Below are positions 1 to 6,278 of a stretch of 6,311 nt of DNA, piece by piece. A program made the position numbers and the translations under genes. Source of the DNA: DRTC01 sp964521025. Its GTDB lineage: Bacteria > Cloacimonadota > Cloacimonadia > Cloacimonadales > TCS61. The stretch spans positions 1 through 6,311 of the forward strand of contig CAZFPK010000092.1 in NCBI GenBank assembly GCA_964521025.1. The letters are read 5' to 3'. The notes beneath the pieces were generated by a model. The model was not told where the DNA came from. It worked only from the letters and a program-made list of their open reading frames with translations, and made no database searches. The stretch's first letter is position 1; each line of letters opens with the position of its first letter.

Positions 1-50
1 AAACTGGGAGAACAAATATCTATCTGGAAATCTGAATACCTGTCTCTACT

Positions 51-893
51 CTACTTGATATTTTTTGAAAAACGAGAACCTGTTTTTTTGGTGAGTCGAT
101 CCAGTTTGATCTGGTTTTTATTGAACTTCCATCCGGTTATCTCCGATACAAATAAAAGCAGTCTGATCACATCCCCAGGAATATAATCCGGTTGGCACTG
201 AAATCCGCTTAATTTTATATGCTTCGATCTTACCTGTCCGTTTCCTTTTTTGAATCCGTAATCCTTCATTATCGCGTGTAATTCTACCATCTCATTTTCA
301 AAATTTTTTGTTTCTATTTCTTTCTCGAAACTAGTTGCAAGAGACGGTACAGGGAAGATATTTTTTAACCAATAACCAGCATTTTTCCTGAAGCGATGAG
401 ATTGAGCATTGATAAATGCACTGTCTGCCAGCCAGATCAATTTATCCGCATATTTTTTTTCAGGAATTTCCAAACCGAATAACCACATCAAAAAATGAAT
501 TGTTCCGAGCGGATATTTTTCCGTGAATCTATTGGTTACGGAATGTCCTTGTAATTCGTTCGGATTACAGCTGTTTTTAAATCCCTTTAATAAGTTCCCG
601 GAATTAAACCTGACAATATGATGTCCTAACGATTTGCAGGTATGATGATAAATATCCAGGTCGAGCCAGATGATCTTTTCCGAATCGATCAGTTTGGTAA
701 ATGATGTATTTTTGGAATTGTAGTAATAGATTTCTTTGTATGTGTTGTAAATACCAATTAATAACAGATTTGGATTCAAACTCAGCAAGAGGACAGTCGA
801 AAGAGCAGCATCGAGGTCATCTCCCATGATGAGGAAGTATTTTTGGTCGTTCTTCAGCCAGGGATATTTTTTGATGATTGTTTCTTTGTTCAT
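51..893 (-). CDS. Divergent DHH-like phosphoesterase, function unknown
   Basis: I do not recognise a named family. The 280-residue protein has, in order, what look like relaxed versions of the four metal-binding motifs of DHH/RecJ phosphoesterases: GDDLDAALST at residues 24-33 (motif I), WLDLD at 76-80 (motif II), SLGHHIVRF at 88-96 (in place of DHH) and LADSAF at 155-160 (motif IV). A KYPLGT segment at 126-131 lies between the last two. The C-terminal third, from about 190, is charged and ends basic. There is no signal peptide or membrane segment, so it should be cytoplasmic. If active, it would cleave a phosphodiester in a nucleotide or nucleic acid; that is inference from motif layout. The start is the first ATG; no clear Shine-Dalgarno precedes it, and Met23 directly before motif I is a less likely alternative. 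It lies 135 bp downstream of tsaE on the same strand, with no obvious functional link. Confidence 0.8.
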   Translation of the reverse strand: MNKETIIKKYPWLKNDQKYFLIMGDDLDAALSTVLLLSLNPNLLLIGIYNTYKEIYYYNSKNTSFTKLIDSEKIIWLDLDIYHHTCKSLGHHIVRFNSGNLLKGFKNSCNPNELQGHSVTNRFTEKYPLGTIHFLMWLFGLEIPEKKYADKLIWLADSAFINAQSHRFRKNAGYWLKNIFPVPSLATSFEKEIETKNFENEMVELHAIMKDYGFKKGNGQVRSKHIKLSGFQCQPDYIPGDVIRLLLFVSEITGWKFNKNQIKLDRLTKKTGSRFSKNIK

Positions 894-1028
894 TTTATTG
901 TCTGAAATTGTGGAAAGACACTCCGTGGTTGGAAGTTGGTATACACTCTTTGCCGGTTAATTAATAAAAAAAATTGCATAATGTTTAATATTGTCTTTCA
1001 CTCAAGTTGGGAATGGAATTGTGAGTAT
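894..1028. other. AT-rich spacer between tsaE and the DHH-like gene
   Basis: This 135-bp gap has no RNA gene and no reading frame that looks real. Read on the minus strand it contains a run of eight T (positions 966-973), but I find no convincing GC-rich stem in front of it, so a tsaE terminator is not supported. TATTGTCT occurs twice (896-903 and 989-996), which may be chance. The downstream gene probably has its promoter here, but no good -35/-10 pair stands out. Confidence 0.5.
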
Positions 1029-1463
1029 TTAGGATATCATTAGTGTATTGGATAGCGAATTGATTTCCGCTTTCCTATATCCATCCTCAAAAATGAAACA
1101 AATTGAAATAGGGTTATCCGGTAATATATTTTCTGCCAATTTGGGCCACTCGATGATGGTTAAACCGGTATCGAGGAATTCATGCATACCCAGTTCCAGC
1201 ACTTCCTCCGGCGATTGCAGGCGGTAGAGATCGAGATGATAGATGGGAAACTTACCTTTATATTCGTTCATCAGGACATAACTGGGACTACTGACATTTT
1301 CCGTTACTCCCAGAAATGAGCAAAGATGTTTGGTGAAGAATGTCTTCCCTGTTCCCAGTTCTCCGAAAAGGGCGATAACATCACCCTTTTTCAGAGTTGG
1401 AGCAATTTCTTCAGCAAGTTTAATCGTATCTTTTTCGGAATATAATTTGATTGATTTCTTCAT
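1029..1463 (-). CDS. tsaE: tRNA threonylcarbamoyladenosine biosynthesis ATPase TsaE
   Basis: TsaE is the small ATPase that works with TsaB and TsaD to transfer the threonylcarbamoyl group to A37 of tRNAs reading ANN codons (t6A); TsaC makes the donor. The protein is 144 residues, within the usual range. It shows the P-loop GELGTGKT at 34-41, the family segment VSSPSYVLMNEY at 57-68 (typically SPTF), the Walker-B-like HLDLYRL at 76-82 and IIEWP at 103-107, whose Glu-Trp pair is characteristic. It is cytoplasmic with no membrane segment. The ATG is the only start candidate, since the frame upstream has no ATG, GTG or TTG back to the porX stop. The only Shine-Dalgarno candidate, GAGAGGGG, lies in the 3' arm of a perfect hairpin between porX and this gene. 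tsaB, tsaC and tsaD are not in the window. Confidence 0.96.
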   Translation of the reverse strand: MKKSIKLYSEKDTIKLAEEIAPTLKKGDVIALFGELGTGKTFFTKHLCSFLGVTENVSSPSYVLMNEYKGKFPIYHLDLYRLQSPEEVLELGMHEFLDTGLTIIEWPKLAENILPDNPISICFIFEDGYRKAEINSLSNTLMIS

Positions 1464-1472
1464 TTGAAAAAT

Positions 1473-1498
1473 TCCCCTCTCTTCCCCAAGAGAGGGGA
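1473..1498 (-). terminator. Perfect hairpin with T-tail after porX; REP-like palindrome
   Basis: An 11-bp perfect stem (arms 1473-1483 and 1488-1498) closes a four-base loop. On the minus strand the core reads CCCCTCTCTT, GGGG, AAGAGAGGGG and is followed by AATTTTTC, which is the layout of an intrinsic terminator. It begins 11 nt past the porX stop codon. The flanking CTCACCCCTAAT (1498-1509) together with the C-run/G-run palindrome resembles dispersed intergenic palindromes that I recall from other bacterial genomes, so it may be a member of a repeat family. That part is inference from memory; only one copy is in this window. Confidence 0.65.
1474..1481 (-). promoter_or_regulatory. Putative tsaE ribosome binding site inside the hairpin arm
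   Basis: GAGAGGGG on the minus strand is the only purine-rich Shine-Dalgarno-like stretch before the tsaE ATG, about 10 nt away. It is the downstream arm of the hairpin, so a folded transcript coming from porX would both terminate and hide this site. A transcript starting inside the hairpin would leave it free. This is inference from layout. Confidence 0.4.
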
Positions 1499-1509
1499 TT
1501 AGGGGTGAG

Positions 1510-3060
1510 TTATCTCGGACTGCAGATCGAGACGGGCAGGATCATCTCTTCCATAGAAATACCGCCGTGCTGGAAAGTGCCGTTGAATTGTTTCTGGTAT
1601 TGATGGAACATATTGGGATAAACAAAGTAATAATCGTCTTTGGCAAAGACATAATTATCCACGATGTTCCTGGCTGGAAGTCCGAATTCTTTCGGGTTCT
1701 TCATCAGGAATGCATGTTTATCTTTATATGATAGATTCCTTCCCTGTTTATAGCGGATGGTTGTGGTCGTCTCTTTATCACCGATTATCTGGCTGGCACG
1801 ATTGACCCGGATCGAACCATGATCTGTGGTAATAATAACAGTTGCATTTTGTCTGCTGATCATTTTTAATGCATCATAAAGATTCGAATGCAGGAACCAG
1901 TGTTTGGTGAAAGCTCTTAAAGCGGATTCATCGGGGATCGTTTCTTTTAATATTTGGTTTTTGGAACGGTGATGAGCGAGCAGATCGAGGAAATTATAGA
2001 CAAGAACGATCAATTTTTCATTCTGCCAGGAATCTATCTTGCGCAATACGAAATTCCCTTCATCGATACTGAATATTTTGATATATTTGCTCTTTTCCAG
2101 ATCGAAGCCCATATCATTCAGATGCACTTCCAGGAGTTGATGTTCATTTCGATTACGGCTGTTATCAAGATCGGATGACTCGACCCAGTACTCTGGATAA
2201 TTCTTGGCGATATCATCGGGAAGCAAACCGCTGAAAATGGAATTCCTCGAATAAGGAGTCGCTGTCGGCAGGATCGAATAATACAATTCGGTTTTCACAT
2301 CGAAAAGTTCCCTGAGAAAAGGTTCGAGCACATAATACTGGTCGAGTCTCATACAATCGAGTACAATGAAATATACGGTTCTATTTTTTTCCATTAAGGG
2401 AATTAATTTTTCCGAAAGTAGATCGAATGACATGGTCGGTCTTTCATCGGATTTCAACCAGTTTCCGTATTCTTCTGCGATATAATTGGAAAACTCTGTA
2501 TTGCAATTCAAATTTTCCAGGAAAAGCATTTGCGTTAAAGTCGTGTCATTGACTTCATCGAGAGTTAAATTCCATTTACAAATATCCTGGTAAACTTCCA
2601 CCCAATCTTTCCAATCCGGAGAAGAAAACAGTTTCTGATTAAGTTTTGCGGCGAATGTGGAATATTCTTTTCCCAGCTGATTACGCCTGATCTCATCTGC
2701 CTGGAATATTTTTTTGATCGCCATAATGATCTGATTCGGGTTGATCGGTTTGATCAGATAATCTGCGATTTGTCCGGCGATCGCATTATCCATCAAACCT
2801 TCTTCTTCGCTTTTGGTAACCATGACGATCGGCAGCGAAGAATTGTATTTCTTGATCTCCTGCAGAGTTTTCAGTCCATCCATACCCGGCATCATCTCAT
2901 CGAGCAGGATGAGGTCGAATCGTTCCTCCACCACTAAAGAAACCGCATCTTGTCCATTGGAAACAGTCTTAACATCATATCCTTTATCTGTCAGGAACAT
3001 CACAAACGGCTTGAGATGTTCGATCTCGTCATCGACCCACAGTATTTTTAATTTGTTCAT
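1510..3060 (-). CDS. porX: PorX-type response regulator with PglZ/alkaline-phosphatase-fold domain
   Basis: The N-terminus (1 to about 120) is a receiver domain with all key residues: acidic D10, D11 and E12, phospho-acceptor D54 in LLDEMMPGMDG, T82 and K104 in YLIKP. A mostly helical linker (about 121-215) leads to a PglZ domain of the alkaline-phosphatase superfamily. Its expected zinc ligands are visible: D235 (VLDCMRLD), a Thr nucleophile in PTATPYSRN (T266 or T268), D359 and H363 (DLLAHH), D413-H414 (TTDHG) and H498 (FQHGG). The length, 516 residues, matches Bacteroidetes PorX, where the protein acts with PorY and SigP in control of type IX secretion and has been reported to hydrolyse oligonucleotide phosphodiesters. 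The role here is inferred from that. The protein is soluble and has no DNA-binding domain. The start is supported by AAAGAGG 5 nt upstream. No partner kinase is in the window. Confidence 0.93.
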   Translation of the reverse strand: MNKLKILWVDDEIEHLKPFVMFLTDKGYDVKTVSNGQDAVSLVVEERFDLILLDEMMPGMDGLKTLQEIKKYNSSLPIVMVTKSEEEGLMDNAIAGQIADYLIKPINPNQIIMAIKKIFQADEIRRNQLGKEYSTFAAKLNQKLFSSPDWKDWVEVYQDICKWNLTLDEVNDTTLTQMLFLENLNCNTEFSNYIAEEYGNWLKSDERPTMSFDLLSEKLIPLMEKNRTVYFIVLDCMRLDQYYVLEPFLRELFDVKTELYYSILPTATPYSRNSIFSGLLPDDIAKNYPEYWVESSDLDNSRNRNEHQLLEVHLNDMGFDLEKSKYIKIFSIDEGNFVLRKIDSWQNEKLIVLVYNFLDLLAHHRSKNQILKETIPDESALRAFTKHWFLHSNLYDALKMISRQNATVIITTDHGSIRVNRASQIIGDKETTTTIRYKQGRNLSYKDKHAFLMKNPKEFGLPARNIVDNYVFAKDDYYFVYPNMFHQYQKQFNGTFQHGGISMEEMILPVSICSPR

Positions 3061-3065
3061 TATAA

Positions 3066-3113
3066 CCTCTTTAAATTTTTTTATTAAATATGACTACCGA
3101 TTTATTCTAACAA
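3066..3113 (-). promoter_or_regulatory. Candidate promoter and ribosome binding site of porX
   Basis: On the minus strand a strong Shine-Dalgarno AAAGAGG (3066-3072) lies 5 nt before the porX ATG. Upstream, TTGTTA (3108-3113) could be a -35 with TATTTA (3085-3090, 17-nt spacing) or TTTAAT (3083-3088, 19-nt spacing) as -10. The hexamers are only partial matches to sigma-70 consensus in AT-rich DNA, and FCB bacteria often use other promoter forms, so the promoter part is weak. The ribosome binding site is sound. Confidence 0.3.
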
Positions 3114-3123
3114 ATTTATGAAG

Positions 3124-3141
3124 ATTATTCCTCCAAATAAT
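3124..3141 (-). other. Small AT-stem hairpin with GGAGG loop after panB
   Basis: ATTATT (3124-3129) and AATAAT (3136-3141) form a perfect 6-bp stem just past the panB stop. On the minus strand the loop reads TGGAGG, an exposed Shine-Dalgarno-like core, but no ATG follows within range, and the nearby TTG would give only three codons. It is too weak for a terminator and may be chance. Confidence 0.25.
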
Positions 3142-3143
3142 TT

Positions 3144-3953
3144 TTACTTACTTTCAATCGGATTATAAATATTTTCTTTTTTTGGGAAATTCCCTGTTTT
3201 GACATCTAGACAATAATTTTTTATAAATGTTGGAATCTTCTCGGACAATTTGGCAAATTGTTTTACAAATTTCGGTTTGAAATCAGCCATTCCAAGAATA
3301 TCGTGATAGACCAGAACCTGACCGTCTGTAAATTTTCCTGCTCCAATGCCGATGGTTGGTATGGAAAGAGCTGCTGTGATCTCCTTTCCGAGCTGCTCCG
3401 GAATTCCTTCCAGAACCAGCATGAATGCACCTGCTTTTTCGATTTCTATCGCCTGCTTAAAGATGCGTTCAAAATTCTTCTCGCTCTTTCCCTGCACAAC
3501 ATAACCACCGAAAGAATGGATCGATTGCGGAGTCAGACCGAGATGAGCAACTACCGGGATTTCACAATCGAGGATCGCTTCGATCGCATCCAATCTGCTC
3601 AAACTTCCACCCTCGAGTTTAACGGCATTTGCTCCGCCTTCGATGATTAGTTTCGCAGCATTTTCTTTAGTTTTTTCCAGGTTAAGATGATAACTCATAT
3701 ACGGCATATCCGCTACTATAAAAGTCTGATCTGCTCCTCTGCGGCAGGCTTTTGTATGATGGAGAATGTCATCGAGAGTAACTTTCAGTGTGTTTTCATA
3801 TCCGAGCACGACCATTCCCAGACTGTCTCCAACCAAAATCAGATCGACTCCGGCTTCTTGCACATATTTGCCGGAAGGATAATCGTAAGCAGTGATCATC
3901 ACGATCTTTTCCCGGTTTTTTTTCATTTTTTTGAATGATCTGACATTAAGCAT
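3144..3953 (-). CDS. panB: 3-methyl-2-oxobutanoate hydroxymethyltransferase (ketopantoate synthase)
   Basis: PanB transfers a hydroxymethyl group from 5,10-methylenetetrahydrofolate to 2-oxoisovalerate to make ketopantoate, the first committed step toward pantothenate and CoA. The 269 residues form one PEP/pyruvate-superfamily TIM barrel of normal length. The metal and substrate residues fit the family: D43 in LVGDSLGM, D82 in VADMPYMSY, E114 in VKLEGG, the HLGLTPQS segment at 137-144, catalytic-type E182 in VLEGIP and GIGAG near 202-206. The enzyme is cytoplasmic and works as a multimer in known cases. GAGG at 3959-3962, 5 nt before the ATG, supports the start. It follows the DUF2905 gene after 67 bp and may be read through from it. 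panC, panD and panE are not in the window. Confidence 0.97.
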   Translation of the reverse strand: MLNVRSFKKMKKNREKIVMITAYDYPSGKYVQEAGVDLILVGDSLGMVVLGYENTLKVTLDDILHHTKACRRGADQTFIVADMPYMSYHLNLEKTKENAAKLIIEGGANAVKLEGGSLSRLDAIEAILDCEIPVVAHLGLTPQSIHSFGGYVVQGKSEKNFERIFKQAIEIEKAGAFMLVLEGIPEQLGKEITAALSIPTIGIGAGKFTDGQVLVYHDILGMADFKPKFVKQFAKLSEKIPTFIKNYCLDVKTGNFPKKENIYNPIESK

Positions 3954-4020
3954 TTTTTCCTCGATTAGTCGGTTGTTTCGTTATTGCATCGATAGATTTC
4001 CCATCGGGACGATGTGGTTA

Positions 4021-4233
4021 CTATTTCCGGAAAATCCTGATAATAATGTTGATGATGATACTGATAATGATCATCGATGCAATCGGGAAATAGAACTTAA
4101 AATTTTCTTTTTCGATCTTGATATCGCCTGGTAATTTCCCAAAATACTTAAGAAAAGGAGTAAATCTGATGAGCAATCCCAGAAGAAGAATGATAATTCC
4201 TATAATTATGACAAAATTGCCTGTTCTAATCAT
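4021..4233 (-). CDS. DUF2905 family small membrane protein
   Basis: This 70-residue protein has two hydrophobic segments (about 7-24 and 49-67), both very rich in isoleucine, joined by the family hallmark GKLPGDIKIE at 32-41 followed by NFKFYFPI at 44-51. That layout identifies DUF2905, a family of small inner-membrane proteins with no known biochemical role. Its ATG lies inside the end of queH (8-bp overlap), with CGGAACGG about 7 nt upstream as a ribosome binding site, so the two genes are very likely translated from one transcript. From memory, DUF2905 genes in other bacteria often sit near ruvB, queA or queH, so the link is probably conserved but its meaning is unknown. The protein is short, but the motif makes the call firm. 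Confidence 0.92.
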   Translation of the reverse strand: MIRTGNFVIIIGIIILLLGLLIRFTPFLKYFGKLPGDIKIEKENFKFYFPIASMIIISIIINIIIRIFRK

Positions 4234-4777
4234 TATTCCGTTCCGGAAGATACCTTTCCTTCTCGCTGTAAATACAGCCGCAATACTGCTGACGATACAT
4301 TTTTTCCTGTTTAGAAAGAGTTATCCCTTCCTTCCATAATTCACGGAAATCCTGATAAAAAAACTTTACACCGTATTCATCTGTGAGCGATTCTCCGATT
4401 TCTTTGATCAGTTCGTGTTTCTGGAATTTACTATAGAGAAGAGAGGTTGAGAAATAATCAAAATTTCCTTTTTTTGCTACAATTGCTGTATATTTCAGAC
4501 GATCATAATAACAGAATTGACAGCGGGAATTCTCTCTGAAACATGCTTTTCTCAGGAAATCTTCCAGATTATATTCATCTTTCCGGATCATCTGAATGTT
4601 TTCTTTTTCAGCAAAATCCTGCAAAGATTTCAATCTTTTCTGATATTCCTGGTAAGGATGAATATTCGAATTGAACCAGAATCCCTTGATCTCGAGATCT
4701 GTGTTTTTTTTGAGATGGAAATACGGAGCAATAAAACAAGGAGCGCAACAAATATGGATCAGGATTTTTTTGGACAT
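4226..4777 (-). CDS. queH: Epoxyqueuosine reductase QueH (DUF208)
   Basis: QueH reduces epoxyqueuosine to queuosine in the wobble position of GUN-anticodon tRNAs, the last step of queuosine synthesis. It is the iron-sulfur-dependent, non-homologous alternative to cobalamin-dependent QueG. The 183 residues show all the family cysteines: C10, C11 and C14 in HICCAPC, C86 and C89 in RCQFCYYDRL, and C166 and C168 in YCGCIYSEKERY. The FWFNSNIHPYQEYQKR segment at 33-48 is also typical, as is the STSLLYSKFQ region near 110-119. The enzyme is cytoplasmic. The first ATG is used: HICCAPC starts at residue 8, so no shorter start is possible without damage. No clear Shine-Dalgarno precedes it, and a hairpin lies 15-46 nt upstream. 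Other queuosine genes (queA, tgt) are not in the window. Confidence 0.97.
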   Translation of the reverse strand: MSKKILIHICCAPCFIAPYFHLKKNTDLEIKGFWFNSNIHPYQEYQKRLKSLQDFAEKENIQMIRKDEYNLEDFLRKACFRENSRCQFCYYDRLKYTAIVAKKGNFDYFSTSLLYSKFQKHELIKEIGESLTDEYGVKFFYQDFRELWKEGITLSKQEKMYRQQYCGCIYSEKERYLPERNND

Positions 4778-4792
4778 TTTTTATTGGAAAAG

Positions 4793-4823
4793 ATTCATTC
4801 CCAAATTGAATTTGTGAATGAGT
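4793..4823 (-). promoter_or_regulatory. Imperfect hairpin in the queH leader
   Basis: TCATTC (4795-4800) pairs with GAATGA (4816-4821), and after one mismatch CAAAT (4802-4806) pairs with ATTTG (4810-4814) around a three-base loop. Outer T-G and A-T pairs can extend it. It lies 15-16 nt before the queH ATG and about 45 nt after the acyl-CoA dehydrogenase stop. On the minus strand it is followed by ATCTTTTCC, a poor T-tail, so it is at best a weak terminator. It could affect queH translation. It does not match the preQ1 riboswitch pattern as I know it. Confidence 0.4.
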
Positions 4824-4868
4824 CCATATTTACATTTTTCAAGGATAATTTGTATATTAAGGCTTTAA

Positions 4869-6014
4869 TTAAAACTCTTTCAGAAGATTAGAAGCAATGA
4901 TCGACCGCTGGATCTGGTTTGTTCCTTCATAAATCTGGGTGATCTTCGCATCACGCATCATCTTCTCAACCGGGTATTCCTTCATATAACCGTATCCGCC
5001 GAGAATTTGCACAGCATCGGTCGTAACTTTCATAGCAGTATCGGAAGCAAAGACCTTGCACATTGCCGATTCTTTTGCATATTTTTTTATTCCCGCATCG
5101 ATCATTCTGGAAGTTGCCATAACGATCGCTCTGGCTGCTTCGATCTGGGTTGCCATATCTGCCAGCATGAATTGAACTGATTGAAATGAGGAGATCGGTT
5201 TTCCGAACTGGTGTCTTTCTTTGGCGTATTTTGCTGCTTCTTCGTAAGCACCCTGAGCAATTCCAACCGCCTGTGCACCAACCATGGGTCTGGATTTATC
5301 AAAGGTTCTCATCGCGATCATAAATCCGACTCCTTCACGACCTATCAGATTTTCTTTGGGAATGCAGCAGTTATCAAAGATCAATTCGCGAGTTGCAGAA
5401 CCTCTGATCCCGAGTTTATCTTCTTTTTTACCGAAGCTGAAACCTTCCGTTTCTTTCTCAACGATGAAACAGGAAGCGCCGCGTGCTCCTTTGGTTTTAT
5501 CCGTAAGCGCAAAAACAGTGTATATCTCAGCTTCTCCGCCGTTTGTTATCCACTGCTTGGTACCGTTCAAAACATAAAAATCTCCATCTTTTGCAGCTGT
5601 CGTTTCGATTCCTCCGGCATCGGAACCGGCATTTGCTTCGGTCAAGGCAAAAGCTGCGAGTCGTTCACCCGCGGCAATATCCGGCAGATACTTCTGTTTC
5701 TGTTTTTCAGAACCGGAAATCAGGATCGGGTACATTCCCAGTCCGGTTGCTCCGAATGCTAATCCGATCCCTCCGCAGATCCTGCTTAATTCTTCGGTTA
5801 CGATAGCCAGATCGACGACCTTGCCGCTGATCCCGTCATATTCTTCCGGAACAAGAACAGCGAACAGGTCTGTTTGTTTGAATACTTCTACGATTTCCCA
5901 AGGGAAAGCATTTTCTTCATCATATTTTGCGCGCACCGGTTTTATTTTTTCTTCCGCAACTTTGCGAGCTATTTCTTTTATTTCCAGTTGTTCTTCCGTA
6001 AAAAAATAATCCAT
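4869..6014 (-). CDS. Acyl-CoA dehydrogenase, butyryl-CoA dehydrogenase-like
   Basis: This FAD enzyme oxidises a short- or branched-chain acyl-CoA to the 2-enoyl-CoA and normally passes electrons to electron-transferring flavoprotein (or runs in reverse with it in anaerobes). The 381 residues are full length, with N-terminal helical, middle beta and C-terminal helical domains. Both family signatures are present: ALTEANAGSDAGG near residue 120 and QILGGYGYMKEYPVEKMMRD near 335-355. The catalytic base is E363 in IYEGTNQIQR, the position used by short-chain and butyryl enzymes. The KQWITNGG and KKEDKLGIRGS segments resemble anaerobe butyryl-CoA dehydrogenases, but substrate range cannot be read from sequence by eye. 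The start has a strong GGAGG (6019-6023) 4 nt upstream. No etfA/etfB is adjacent. Confidence 0.96.
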   Translation of the reverse strand: MDYFFTEEQLEIKEIARKVAEEKIKPVRAKYDEENAFPWEIVEVFKQTDLFAVLVPEEYDGISGKVVDLAIVTEELSRICGGIGLAFGATGLGMYPILISGSEKQKQKYLPDIAAGERLAAFALTEANAGSDAGGIETTAAKDGDFYVLNGTKQWITNGGEAEIYTVFALTDKTKGARGASCFIVEKETEGFSFGKKEDKLGIRGSATRELIFDNCCIPKENLIGREGVGFMIAMRTFDKSRPMVGAQAVGIAQGAYEEAAKYAKERHQFGKPISSFQSVQFMLADMATQIEAARAIVMATSRMIDAGIKKYAKESAMCKVFASDTAMKVTTDAVQILGGYGYMKEYPVEKMMRDAKITQIYEGTNQIQRSIIASNLLKEF

Positions 6015-6278
6015 ACAACCTCCATCATTTTTGACTTTTTCAATTGTTTTTCGGGATATTTTTAGTCAAGATAAATGTTTGTAAGTTATCCACTAATTAC
6101 ACAAATATTCACGAATTTGAATCAATAAAATGGATATAAATAGGAACATAGTGAATCGATTAAAAAGAAAATAGTATCTTATTTCTAATATTCGTGTTTT
6201 TTTGGCAGAAAATTGCAAATACCAGAATTCTAAATTACTTGTTTGGAATTTGAATATTAATAACTAACATTTCCCACT
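6015..6278. other. AT-rich spacer upstream of the acyl-CoA dehydrogenase
   Basis: There is no supported gene or RNA here. On the minus strand TTGACT (6064-6069) is a fair -35, but the best -10, AACAAT (6043-6048), is 15 nt away, so promoter support is weak. TTGACT also occurs at 6031-6036 on the plus strand, giving a 6-bp inverted pair. The stretch 6091-6119 holds three degenerate CACNAATT-like units, with an inverted copy at 6187-6196. GAATTTGAAT is repeated at 6113-6122 and 6246-6255. A single DnaA-box-like TTATCCACT is at 6086-6094. Confidence 0.5.
6091..6119. repeat. Degenerate tandem CACNAATT repeat, three units
   Basis: CACTAATTA, CACAAATATT and CACGAATTTG follow each other with a 9-10 nt period. 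A further unit in opposite orientation, AATATTCGTG, is at 6187-6196 and matches the complement of the middle unit at nine of ten bases. Similar CACGAATT-type spacer sequence is something I recall from Bacteroidetes-group genomes; that comparison is from memory. AT-rich DNA makes chance copies more likely. Confidence 0.4.

Noticed and set aside
1..186. Plus-strand frame open from the window edge to a TAA at 184-186, possibly the end of a convergent gene.
   Set aside because: It would overlap the 3' end of the DHH-like gene by about 135 bp, has no recognisable motif, and 61 open codons antisense to a gene can occur by chance. The other two plus frames stop at 33 and 58, which leaves the first 50 bases unassigned.
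981..1043. 20-codon plus-strand frame starting at an ATG in the spacer between tsaE and the DHH-like gene.
   Set aside because: It has no ribosome binding site, runs into the end of tsaE on the opposite strand and has no recognisable feature.
4778..4868. preQ1 riboswitch in front of queH.
   Set aside because: The stem lacks the C-rich loop and the A-rich tail arrangement of preQ1-I, and the leader is too short for preQ1-II as I know it.
5211..5762. Long plus-strand open frame (183 codons) opposite the acyl-CoA dehydrogenase.
   Set aside because: It lies wholly antisense to a well-supported full-length gene and its translation is rich in Ser, Phe and Cys with no family motif, as is usual for antisense shadows. 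The same holds for the other plus-strand frames opposite panB, porX and queH.
6086..6094. TTATCCACT, one base from a consensus DnaA box, in an AT-rich spacer, suggesting a replication origin.
   Set aside because: Only one good box is present, there is no cluster and no dnaA, dnaN or gidA nearby, and one such near match is expected by chance in about 6 kb.
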